Positions 24,539-32,106 of a DNA stretch of 42,769 nucleotides are shown one piece after another. Both the position numbers and the translations under genes were made by a program. Below the pieces are notes generated by a model. It ran no database searches. It saw only the letters and a program-made list of their open reading frames with translations, and was not told the origin of the DNA. Within the stretch, counting starts at the first letter, position 1; each line of letters opens with the position of its first letter. Source of the stretch: Candidatus Bathyarchaeota archaeon RBG_13_60_20 (GTDB taxonomy: Archaea; Thermoproteota; Bathyarchaeia; TCS64); assembly GCA_001775965.1 (NCBI GenBank), contig MEZG01000043.1:1-42769 (forward strand). The letters run 5' to 3'.

Positions 24539-25183
24539 GTGGACAAAGTGAAGCTCCGCAACTTCGCGGGGCTACTGATGCTCATCATGTCGTCGACCTA
24601 CTATGCAATGTTCCACCTTGACCTGAGCGACGGCACAGTCGTGGTTTTCCTCAAGGCTGTGTCGGTTGGCGTTCTGCCCGGCATCGTCTGCTTCAGTTGG
24701 CTATACTTCTGGGCTGACAGCCCGGACCCCTTCAGGTATCTCGCCCTCTGGAACAGCGGCACGCAGGTGCTGTTCCTGGCCGTGAACCTACTCAGGGTTC
24801 CAGCCGCCTCATGGGGAGTATTCGGATTGATGTATCTAATCCTCACCGCCGTGGTCGTAGCCCTCTACCTGACCAGTTACCATGAGACCAGGTGGGGCTC
24901 CTTCGTCCTCGACGGCCTGATACTGCTAAATGTGGTGCTCGCCTTCGCCCTGACCCTCACCACCTACTCGCTCATCCACCCTTTCTTCGCATCCAGCAGC
25001 ACGGAGGCTGTGCGTTACCTGGGCGTCTTCGTATCTGAGCTGGCCGTCATGGGCGCCCTCTTCGCATCCAGCAGCCAGATGTACTGGCACGATATCCTTG
25101 GGAGGAGGCGGGAGGAGGCGCAGGTGGAGAGGATATTCCAGGAGCTTGAGGAGGCCGCGAGAAGGCGGGCGGCAGCCTCGTAG
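24539..25183 (+). CDS. Integral membrane protein of unknown function
   Basis: A 214-residue protein with about six transmembrane helices and a charged C-terminal tail predicted to be helical (REEAQVERIFQELEEAARR), possibly a short coiled coil. No family is recognised. Start choice: GTG 24539 (VDKVKLRNF) lies about 27 bp after an AATAAAA TATA element, giving a leaderless mRNA; a TTG at 24500 in the same frame would place the TATA box inside the gene. It converges on the anchored protein at 25206 with a 22-bp gap. Confidence 0.7.
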   Translation: MDKVKLRNFAGLLMLIMSSTYYAMFHLDLSDGTVVVFLKAVSVGVLPGIVCFSWLYFWADSPDPFRYLALWNSGTQVLFLAVNLLRVPAASWGVFGLMYLILTAVVVALYLTSYHETRWGSFVLDGLILLNVVLAFALTLTTYSLIHPFFASSSTEAVRYLGVFVSELAVMGALFASSSQMYWHDILGRRREEAQVERIFQELEEAARRRAAAS

Positions 25184-25205
25184 GCGCCCGCCACCGGTGG
25201 TCCGC

Positions 25206-25796
25206 CTACCTTGGCTGGGGAGGCGGCTCGGTCCTCAGGCTCCGCAGCACCTTGTCCAACTGGAATGCGCACCAATCATCGCCCGCGCCCTGCCTTAGGC
25301 AGTACACGGCGAAGGTCCTCCCCTCCGGGCTGGCCCAGCCCGCCACGAGGCCCGGGACCCTTACGCCGCCCACGTCGACCTTGAAGCCGCGGACCAGAGC
25401 CTCCTTTCCGCCGATGACCTGGGCGGTGTCGGCGCTCACTTCGGTTATCTCGTTGTACTTCCTCGCCTCACCGATGACCGTGTCCATGAAATCGGATAGC
25501 CCCTCAGGTCCGCCAGCGCTCCACACGACCCCCACGATGGCGGCCTGCTCGCCTGAGGACTCGCCCTGCAGGTCGCCGAGCCAGTATGACGGAAACCTGA
25601 AGAACACCACGGCCTCCCGGAGGGTGCAGTCCGCGGGGTAGATGAAGCTGAGGCCGTTGCCGCTGAACTGTCGGTAGCCGGCTGGCGTGTCGTTCCTGTG
25701 CTGCCAGATGTTGAACCCGGTCACGGCTACGACGACGAGGAGGATTACGGCCGTGTCACGGTGGCGCCTGAGAAAGGTGGTAGCCATGTCGATCAC
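25206..25796 (-). CDS. Membrane-anchored extracytoplasmic protein, function unknown
   Basis: A 196-residue protein with one N-terminal transmembrane helix (about residues 16-32) after a basic start (RRHRD), then a soluble domain expected outside the cell. The soluble part opens GNGLSFIYPADCTL, a pattern seen in PsbP-like and similar lipoprotein-type domains, and has two Cys at the end (YCLRQ and WCAFQ) that might pair with the earlier DCTL Cys. No enzymatic motif is visible. Its start overlaps the stop of the acyltransferase gene by one base, so the two are in one operon. Confidence 0.72.
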   Translation of the reverse strand: MIDMATTFLRRHRDTAVILLVVVAVTGFNIWQHRNDTPAGYRQFSGNGLSFIYPADCTLREAVVFFRFPSYWLGDLQGESSGEQAAIVGVVWSAGGPEGLSDFMDTVIGEARKYNEITEVSADTAQVIGGKEALVRGFKVDVGGVRVPGLVAGWASPEGRTFAVYCLRQGAGDDWCAFQLDKVLRSLRTEPPPQPR

Positions 25797-27013
25797 TAGA
25801 TGTACTGCAGTATAGGCTTAGGGTACTGGCGCTTCAGCTTCTCGTACCAGAGGCACAGCCTCCACAGGACCAGCAGGCCGGCGGCCCAGAACAGCAGCGT
25901 CTCAGGGAGCCCCAGGTAGAAGGGGGGCCTGTAGGCCCCGGGGGCGAAGTCGGGGAACCGGGCCCGGTACAGCCACAGGTGGACCAGGTAGAAGAAGAGG
26001 GGGTTCCTGCCGAAGCTTAGCAGGATGCCCGATAGGCCGCCGTGGAACCACGGCCTGCCCTGGATGTGGATGCCAAGGGCCAGCATGAGGCACATCCCCC
26101 CCAGGGTCCACAGCAGGAAGGCGAGGTCCGGCGGGTACTTGGACACGTACAGCCAGTCCACCAGTGTGTTGCCCATGCGGGACACCAGGTTACCGTAGCC
26201 GTTCAGCCACCGCACAACCACGAAGGCCACGATGGATGCCACGCCCAGGACGGCGAAGGGCCTCTTGAGCCCCTTGACATCCTCGGCGGACTTCCCTGAG
26301 AGGTAGTTGCCCAGGCTCCAGCCTAGGCCCATGACGGCCACCCAGGGTATTATGGGGTATAACCCGATGTAGGGCCACCTGTCGTAGTTGGGCTCATGGA
26401 GTATTATGCGGAGGTACCAGCCCCAGTTGGGCGCAGTCGGGATGAAGCTCAGGTCCAGGAAGCTGTGGTTTAGGATGATGAGCAGCGAGGCCAGCAGGAT
26501 CACCTTGGTGGGCAATCTGCGGGCGACGCTGAAGATTATGAGGCACGCGCCTATGCAGGAGATGACGCCGAAGTAGGTCCACGGGTTGCTGAAGGCGGGG
26601 GACTCTATCGCCGCAGCCAGCACCAGGAGTATAACCCCCCTCTTGGCGATGTGGAGGGTCACCTCCCTCTGCGACTCGCCGCCTTCCAGCCTCTTCTTGG
26701 AGGAGAGGGCGAGGACGGTCCCCGCGAGGAAGATGAAGGTGGGGGCGCAGTAGTGGCTCACGAACCTGAGCAGGAACCAGGTCGTGTCCACGAAGGGCGG
26801 GGCCCGCCCCAGTATCCCCTCGCCGCCGTGGTGGTACTGGTTCCAGAACCCAGAGACGTGGTCCCACGCCATGATGGCCATGACGATCCCCCGGGTGAAG
26901 TCTATAAACTCAAGCCTGTGCGCCCCGTGGGCCGTCCCACCTACAGTCTCCTGCGCCGATGCTGAGGCCATGCCCTTCACATGGTACTCGTGTACTAGAT
27001 AAGAAATGTTCAT
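25796..27013 (-). CDS. DUF1624/HGSNAT-like membrane acyltransferase
   Basis: About 405 residues with some ten transmembrane helices. The N-terminal HRLEFIDFTRGIVMAIMAWDHVSGF is the diagnostic start of the DUF1624/heparan-alpha-glucosaminide N-acetyltransferase group (shown here by residues around 42-66), with the conserved Arg-Gly and Trp-Asp-His. A later RFVSHYCAPTFIFLAG is also typical. Such enzymes transfer acetyl groups across the membrane, often to a sugar or surface glycan. The start is uncertain: ATG 27013 follows the stop of the small upstream gene by one base; ATG 26971 sits 27 bp after a TATA-like TTTCTTAT and could start a leaderless mRNA; ATG 27043 is also open. Confidence 0.82.
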   Translation of the reverse strand: MNISYLVHEYHVKGMASASAQETVGGTAHGAHRLEFIDFTRGIVMAIMAWDHVSGFWNQYHHGGEGILGRAPPFVDTTWFLLRFVSHYCAPTFIFLAGTVLALSSKKRLEGGESQREVTLHIAKRGVILLVLAAAIESPAFSNPWTYFGVISCIGACLIIFSVARRLPTKVILLASLLIILNHSFLDLSFIPTAPNWGWYLRIILHEPNYDRWPYIGLYPIIPWVAVMGLGWSLGNYLSGKSAEDVKGLKRPFAVLGVASIVAFVVVRWLNGYGNLVSRMGNTLVDWLYVSKYPPDLAFLLWTLGGMCLMLALGIHIQGRPWFHGGLSGILLSFGRNPLFFYLVHLWLYRARFPDFAPGAYRPPFYLGLPETLLFWAAGLLVLWRLCLWYEKLKRQYPKPILQYI

Positions 27014-27014
27014 G

Positions 27015-27260
27015 TCAGATGCTGGGCGGACAGCATCCATCATCGTTCGGCGGCTCCAGCAGCCGCCTCACCGACGCCTCGCACAGGTCGAGCCTAAGCA
27101 AGCCGTTGACTCCCTTCACCACAAGCACTCGGCCCTCCACGAACTCCAGCCCGGTGACCTGGCCCAGCTCGCCCTCGAGGAGCACCTGGCCTCGCGGCCC
27201 CCGGGGTATGGACACCTGGTGGAGGCTGGACCTCCGAAGCTCGACGGAGAATGAGCTCAA
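27015..27260 (-). CDS. Small hypothetical protein, 81 aa, first gene of acyltransferase operon
   Basis: An 81-residue protein rich in beta-prone sequence (GQVLLEGELGQVTGLEF, GRVLVVKGVNGLLRLDL). No family is recognised. It is supported as a real gene by a strong Shine-Dalgarno GGTGAGG (27265-27271) four bases before its TTG start and a TATA element (rc of 27297-27306, GATTTTAAGG) further upstream. Its stop is immediately followed by the ATG of the acyltransferase gene. Confidence 0.55.
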   Translation of the reverse strand: MSSFSVELRRSSLHQVSIPRGPRGQVLLEGELGQVTGLEFVEGRVLVVKGVNGLLRLDLCEASVRRLLEPPNDDGCCPPSI

Positions 27261-27321
27261 CGCGCCTCACCTGAGCCCATGATCCGTGTGGAGCCGCCTT
27301 AAAATCTGTTAGCGAAGATTG

Positions 27322-27340
27322 ATGGGTTTTTAATACCCAT
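27322..27340. promoter_or_regulatory. Inverted repeat over the TATA box of the FilR1-type regulator gene
   Basis: ATGGGT and ACCCAT, perfect 6-bp arms separated by TTTTAAT, which is itself the probable TATA box. A protein bound here would block TBP, so autorepression by the downstream regulator is a natural guess. Confidence 0.5.
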
Positions 27341-27370
27341 GATGGGAAAATAGTATCCGGCGTAACCTGG

Positions 27371-28150
27371 ATGAGCTTGGAGAAGCTATGCGACCTGTTC
27401 TTCGAGTTCAGCAACGAGGACCGGCTCAGGATGCTGCACAGGCTAAACGAGAAGCCATCGACAGTGACGACCATATCGAAGGACCTGGGCCTGACCACGC
27501 AGGAGGCTAGCCGCCACCTCACGCGGCTCGGGGAGATGGGCCTCACCGTGAAGGGCCCCAGCGGGAACCACGCCCTCACCCCCTATGGGGAGCTGTCCCT
27601 GGCCCAGCTACGGGGTTTCAACTTCACCTGCAGTCACAGCACGTACTTCGCGGCCCACGACGTGGCGAGGCTCCCCGCCCAGTTCGTGGCCCGCTTGGGG
27701 GAACTCGACCGGTGCACGTACGTGGACGACGTCATGGTGATATTCCACAGGATCGAGAAGGCGATACGGGAGGCCGAGGAGTACGTGTGGAGGCTCACCG
27801 ACCGCTACATCATCACGGCCATACCTGTGTGGGAGGATGCAATAAGGCGCGGCGTCGAGTTCAGGCTCCTGGAGCCAAGGGATATAGTAATCCCGCCGGA
27901 GTTCAACCAGGGCCCCGTGCTCGCGGCCGCCCAGGTCAGCGGCCAGTTCAGGAACAACGTGACCGATAGGGTGGACGTCTTCATGGCCCTGACGGAGAAG
28001 GAGGTGGCGGGCGTATGCTTCCCGGGGCTGGGCGGAAAGATGGACTACAGGGGATTCGCCTCAGACGACCTTGAGGCTCGCGGGTGGGCACACGACCTGT
28101 ACGAGTACTATTGGGACCGCTCATCCGTCAAGCCGCTGCGTGGCATGTGA
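27371..28150 (+). CDS. FilR1-type winged-helix transcriptional regulator
   Basis: A 259-residue archaeal regulator. Residues about 1-75 form a winged helix-turn-helix of ArsR/MarR character (LCDLFFEFSNEDRLRMLHRL, by position 6-25; recognition helix in LTTQEASRHLTRL). Residues about 125-240 match the FilR1 middle domain (PF08350, formerly DUF1724) with FHRIEKAIREAEEYVW and the C-terminal GLGGKMDYRGFAS. Named after the filament regulator FilR1 of Methanosaeta/Methanothrix, these proteins usually sense a small molecule or signal unknown so far. Divergent from the acyltransferase operon, its promoter holds a palindrome at 27322-27340. Confidence 0.85.
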   Translation: MSLEKLCDLFFEFSNEDRLRMLHRLNEKPSTVTTISKDLGLTTQEASRHLTRLGEMGLTVKGPSGNHALTPYGELSLAQLRGFNFTCSHSTYFAAHDVARLPAQFVARLGELDRCTYVDDVMVIFHRIEKAIREAEEYVWRLTDRYIITAIPVWEDAIRRGVEFRLLEPRDIVIPPEFNQGPVLAAAQVSGQFRNNVTDRVDVFMALTEKEVAGVCFPGLGGKMDYRGFASDDLEARGWAHDLYEYYWDRSSVKPLRGM

Positions 28151-28152
28151 GC

Positions 28153-28210
28153 CTCCCTGGGGGGAAGGAAAAACAATGGCTTTAGGAAGCCGTTTGCTTT
28201 AACCAGGGAG
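28153..28210 (+). ncRNA. Structured 3' UTR or small RNA element with nested stems
   Basis: Starting three bases after the regulator stop codon. An outer perfect stem CTCCCTGG (28153-28160) with CCAGGGAG (28203-28210) encloses an inner stem GGCTT/AAGCC (28178-28182 with 28187-28191, loop TAGG), flanked by a possible AAAC/GTTT helix. Not a known RNA family. It may be an mRNA 3' structure. Confidence 0.35.
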
Positions 28211-28289
28211 ACTCTTCTTCGGTGGAACTCGGCGGCATTTAAACCCTGAGCATCAACAGCTTGAATGACATGAAAGCCCATGGAGGGCC

Positions 28290-28296
28290 AAAAAAA
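28290..28296 (-). terminator. U-run terminator of the amidohydrolase gene
   Basis: Seven A on the plus strand (T7 on the minus strand) about 19 bases beyond the stop of the amidohydrolase gene. Confidence 0.45.
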
Positions 28297-28314
28297 TCCT
28301 AGAAAAAGAGAGTG

Positions 28315-29928
28315 CTAGGCCCTGTACGCGATCCTGCCGCCCACGACCGTCAGCAGCGTCTTGACATTCTTCAGATCCTCGGGGTCGATGCTCAGCGGGT
28401 CCCTGTCCACCACGACTAGATCGGCGAGCTTCCCCTCCTCGACGCTGCCCTTTATGCTCTCCTCCCAGGCGGCGTAGGCGCCGTCTATGCTATAAGCCCT
28501 TATGGCCTCCAGGGGCGTCACGGTCTCGGGTTGGTAGAGCGTCTGGCCGCCGCTGGTCCTCCGTGTGACCATGCCGTAGATGCCGTACCACGGGTTGGGG
28601 GTGCATATACTGGCGTCGCTGTGGCCCGGGGCGTGTATGCCCCTGTCGATGAGGGTCCTGTGGGGCCACATGTACCTCATGGCCTCGGCGCCCCTGTTGG
28701 TCAGGTAGGCGTCCCCCAGGTCGTGGAGGAATCCGGTGGCGGAGGCGTCGATGACCTCCAGCACTAGGAGCCTGTCCTGGATGCTGGGGGTCACGTAGCA
28801 GCAGTGCTCTATCCTGTGACGGTGGTCGGGCCGCGGCTTCCTCTTCAACGCCTTCTCTATGGCGTCCAGGGCCCTGTCGATGCCCCTGTCGCCAACGCCG
28901 TCCAGGCCCACCCTGATGCCCGCCTCGTGGGCCTCCCAGACCCTTCGCTCGATGTCCTCCTGGTCGTAGAGGAGCATGCCCGTGTTGCCAGGCTCCCCCA
29001 CGTAGGGCTCGTAGTAGGCTGCGGTCCGTCCGCTAGTGCTGGTGTCGAAGACCCACTCGGCCTCTGTCACCTTGAGCCACTCGTCCCCGAAGGGCGTCGT
29101 GAGGCCCATGGCTATGGCTCCCTCCACCATGCCCGGGTCCCTGCCGCTCAGGTGCACCGCCGTCCTCACCTTGAGCCCGCCCTCCCGCCTGAGGCGCTGC
29201 ATGGCCCTAAACTCGACTGGGCTAACCATGGATGCGTGGATGCTGGTCAGCCCCAGCCTGACGCACTCGTCGTAGACCATCTGGAGGCCCCTGTAGAGCT
29301 CGTCCTCTGTGTAGGGCGGCAGCCTGTGGTAGACCAGGTCCTTGGCGGCCTCGCGGAGTAGCCCCGTGGGGTTGCCCTCCGCGTCGCGCTCGATCCTGCC
29401 GTGGGGCGGGTCGGGGGTGTCCCGCGTCACCCCGGAGAGCCTTAGGGCGAGGCTGTTGGCGACGCCGTTGTGGCCGTCGCGGCGCTGAATGTAGAGCGGG
29501 TTCCTGGGGGCGGCCTCGTCCAGCTCCTTCAGGGTGGGGTACCTGCCCATCCTGACGTCGTCCATCCTGTAGCCGAGAATCCAGTTGCCGCCCGGCGTCT
29601 CAGAGGCCTTCCTCCTCACAGCCTCCAGCATAACCTCGACGGACGTGAAGTCTGGGCCGCACTCGACGCCCCGGATCAGGTAGGCGCCCCAGCTGCCGCC
29701 GGGGTGCATGTGGCTGTCGATCAGGCCGGGGAGCATCGTGAGGCCGCCCAGGTCGTGGACCTCCGTGGATTCGCCTACCGTCTCCATGACTTGCACGGTC
29801 GAGCCGACCCGCTGGAACCTCTCCCCCTTGATGGCCACCGCCTCGGCCAACGAGTCCTCGCCGTCGACTGTTATAACCTTCCCGTTGATGAGGGCCAGGT
29901 CAGCGCACAGATAACCAGGTGCTGGCAT
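28315..29928 (-). CDS. Amidohydrolase 3 family (YtcJ-like) metal-dependent hydrolase
   Basis: A 537-residue protein. The composite domain begins DLALINGKVITVDGED; the metal-binding HxH is in IDSHMHPGG, and later TIM-barrel metal ligands are expected in HRIEHC and in GHSDASICTPNPW. The C-terminal end SVEEGKLADLVVVDRDPL is typical of amidohydrolase subfamily 3, which includes YtcJ, NfdA-like and aryldialkyl- or carboxylate-amide hydrolases. The substrate cannot be inferred. ATG 29928 (MPAPGYLCADLAL) gives the standard N-terminus. The gene stands alone between a regulator and a surface protein. Confidence 0.88.
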   Translation of the reverse strand: MPAPGYLCADLALINGKVITVDGEDSLAEAVAIKGERFQRVGSTVQVMETVGESTEVHDLGGLTMLPGLIDSHMHPGGSWGAYLIRGVECGPDFTSVEVMLEAVRRKASETPGGNWILGYRMDDVRMGRYPTLKELDEAAPRNPLYIQRRDGHNGVANSLALRLSGVTRDTPDPPHGRIERDAEGNPTGLLREAAKDLVYHRLPPYTEDELYRGLQMVYDECVRLGLTSIHASMVSPVEFRAMQRLRREGGLKVRTAVHLSGRDPGMVEGAIAMGLTTPFGDEWLKVTEAEWVFDTSTSGRTAAYYEPYVGEPGNTGMLLYDQEDIERRVWEAHEAGIRVGLDGVGDRGIDRALDAIEKALKRKPRPDHRHRIEHCCYVTPSIQDRLLVLEVIDASATGFLHDLGDAYLTNRGAEAMRYMWPHRTLIDRGIHAPGHSDASICTPNPWYGIYGMVTRRTSGGQTLYQPETVTPLEAIRAYSIDGAYAAWEESIKGSVEEGKLADLVVVDRDPLSIDPEDLKNVKTLLTVVGGRIAYRA

Positions 29929-30004
29929 GAGAATCGGTAGAATACCGGCTTCTACGTATTTAACGGGGACGTGGCGCTCTGCGCCTCCTCTAGTAGCTGG
30001 CCAC

Positions 30005-30952
30005 CTAGCCGACCGTTAGCCATGGGGCTGCCGTCGAGTCAACCAGCACCTTGTCCCTGGATATCAGTGCGTAGCTGTAGACCCCCGGCTCGGCCGGAGT
30101 AAACAGGAAGATATAGCTGCCCTCGCTCAGAGCCGCGAGGGGCGTCTCCTTGATGACCGCGGCCACCTGGACGCCGTTCCGCAGGACGAGCAGCGTCAGG
30201 TTGTCCCTGAAGCTGTGAACCCTGGCCGGGTTCCCCAGCCTCACGTAGACGTAAGCCGCCTCGCCGGCCTCGACCGACCCCGCTGGCTGGCCCTCCATAG
30301 TCCTCCACTCGGAGGAAAGATACACGGGTGACTGCGGCTCAACAAGCGGGTACCGTGTGGTAGTGAAGGGGAGCCAGGCCTCGAGGAACCAGAGGTGTGC
30401 CCTGACCATGCCCGATGCGCTCACCTCCACCTCTCCGCCATGAGCCCGGGCGCCCATCTCGATGAGCTCCCCCATCCTCGAAGGGTCGTCGACGTGGAGT
30501 TCGATCTCCCGGTCGATGAAACTTAAATAGGGTACCTTCGCCTTGGGGAACGACATCATCTCGTCTGCCACCAGCTCCCCTTCGACGAACAACTGCAGCT
30601 CCACGTCTGATACGCTGGGCTGCCTGACCACCACGGGGCTCAGCGCGACGCTGATAAGCCAGCGCCGTGCGTAGTCGGGGATCCTCGTGACCAGCTCAGC
30701 CTCGTCGCTCACGGAGGGCAGCGTCACGGTGATGCCGACGCTGAGCTCCTGAGTCTCCCCGCCGAGGATTCCTCGGAGGTACCCTGAGAGCTCCTCCTCC
30801 TCGATCTTGAACAGGACCTTGAGGCTCTTCATCTCCTCGTAGCTGGCGTAGAAGTTGCCCGCCTCCCGGCCTATCATGACGGTGGCGAACAGCAGGACCA
30901 GCATCAGGGCTCCCACGATCTCGTCCCGCTGAGTGTGCTTGGTTTCAGCCAT
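30005..30952 (-). CDS. Membrane-anchored surface protein, function unknown
   Basis: A 315-residue protein with one transmembrane helix near the N-terminus (about residues 11-27) and a long external part. The external part is mostly beta-like: residues about 60-180 may form one domain and residues about 215-315 an Ig- or CARDB-like domain (AGEAAYVYVRLGNPARVHSF, then AEPGVYSYALIS). There are no Cys residues and no enzymatic motif. ATG 30952 precedes a short basic, polar cytoplasmic tail. It is divergent from the DUF362 gene with a 95-bp promoter gap. Family unknown. Confidence 0.68.
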   Translation of the reverse strand: MAETKHTQRDEIVGALMLVLLFATVMIGREAGNFYASYEEMKSLKVLFKIEEEELSGYLRGILGGETQELSVGITVTLPSVSDEAELVTRIPDYARRWLISVALSPVVVRQPSVSDVELQLFVEGELVADEMMSFPKAKVPYLSFIDREIELHVDDPSRMGELIEMGARAHGGEVEVSASGMVRAHLWFLEAWLPFTTTRYPLVEPQSPVYLSSEWRTMEGQPAGSVEAGEAAYVYVRLGNPARVHSFRDNLTLLVLRNGVQVAAVIKETPLAALSEGSYIFLFTPAEPGVYSYALISRDKVLVDSTAAPWLTVG

Positions 30953-31047
30953 CCTGTGATTTCTGGGTAACCGTGGGTAAAGTAGTTACCGGCAGGGGCA
31001 CCTGAAACCTATTTAGTGACCCGTCTGAGCATTATTTGGTAGTATAG

Positions 31048-32043
31048 ATGAATCTGGGCACGGTAACCCTGGACAGGATCAGGGACGCGGCCGACCTCAG
31101 GAGAAGCCTCAGGGGCTGGCTCCCCGTCGCCGAGTCCGTCATCGTGAAGCCCAACTGGTATAGCCCCCACCCGGCAAACTTCACGGACGCCCACGCCCTG
31201 GGGCTGCTCATGGACGCCGTGGACGCCCGCTTCACCGTGGTGGAGGGGTACAGCCTTGACAGGCAGGACGGGTCCCTGAAGTACACCGTGAACGGCGAGG
31301 AGGTGGACTGGAGGTGGATCATGAGGCACCCTGACTGGGGCTGGATCATGGAGGGCGGCCACCTGGAGCTGCTGAGGACCCAGGACAGGTGGTTCATGGA
31401 AACACACGGGTTCACGGACCTGCTGGACACCCACGACGCGGAGTACGTCAACGTCACCGAGGAGATATGGGGAGGCAGGGTCCTCGACCCGAGGATCGTC
31501 CAGGAGAAGGTCGAGTCCATTTACCCCCCAGCCAGGTCCAGGGATGTCTACGGGTTCATGCCTAGGAGGCTCGCCGACATGGAAGGCTCAACCCTCATCA
31601 GCCTGGGACGAGTGAAGGGCTACGGCGGCACCTACCCGAGCCTCACCGTGAAGAACATGTTCGGGCTCATACCAGACCCCATGAGGAGCTGGTGGCACGG
31701 GCACAAGGACGAGAGGCTTAACGACAGCATCGTGGACGCGGTGAAGCTGTACGCATCCTACTTCACCCTCTACGGCGTCTGCGAGGCCTTCAGGAACCTG
31801 ACCGTGAGCGACCCGCAGGGCGAGGTGAAGACCTCGTGGGGCTGCTACGGCGTCAGGGGGGTGGAAGGGTTCGCCGTGCACGGGCCCAACCTGATCGATG
31901 TAGACGCGGTCACGTGCGGCCTCATCGATGTGGACCCTGGTAAAGTGGGGTACATATCCGTGGGCGAGAAGGCGTTGGGCGCCTACGACAGGGACGCGAG
32001 CCTCAGAGCGGCAGCGAACAGGGGAAAATACATATCCCCATGA
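31048..32043 (+). CDS. DUF362 family protein without a ferredoxin domain
   Basis: A 331-residue protein of the DUF362 group. The family start VIVKPNW is near residue 33, and the other diagnostic blocks are STLISLGRVKGYGG, LTVKNMFGLIPD and GPNLIDVDAVTCGLIDVDPGKVGYI. Many DUF362 proteins carry two 4Fe-4S motifs at the C-terminus; these are absent here, which makes it the short form. The function of DUF362 proteins is not settled; they have been tied to Fe-S or redox chemistry. The ATG at 31048 follows a TATA-like CTATTTAG near 31008. The next gene, topoisomerase IB, follows on the same strand after 63 bp with its own promoter elements. Confidence 0.82.
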   Translation: MNLGTVTLDRIRDAADLRRSLRGWLPVAESVIVKPNWYSPHPANFTDAHALGLLMDAVDARFTVVEGYSLDRQDGSLKYTVNGEEVDWRWIMRHPDWGWIMEGGHLELLRTQDRWFMETHGFTDLLDTHDAEYVNVTEEIWGGRVLDPRIVQEKVESIYPPARSRDVYGFMPRRLADMEGSTLISLGRVKGYGGTYPSLTVKNMFGLIPDPMRSWWHGHKDERLNDSIVDAVKLYASYFTLYGVCEAFRNLTVSDPQGEVKTSWGCYGVRGVEGFAVHGPNLIDVDAVTCGLIDVDPGKVGYISVGEKALGAYDRDASLRAAANRGKYISP

Positions 32044-32106
32044 GAGGAGCATGGTAAAGGCTTAAGAAAACGTGTTGTGTATGGAGCCTAACTCGGAGAC
32101 CAAGAC

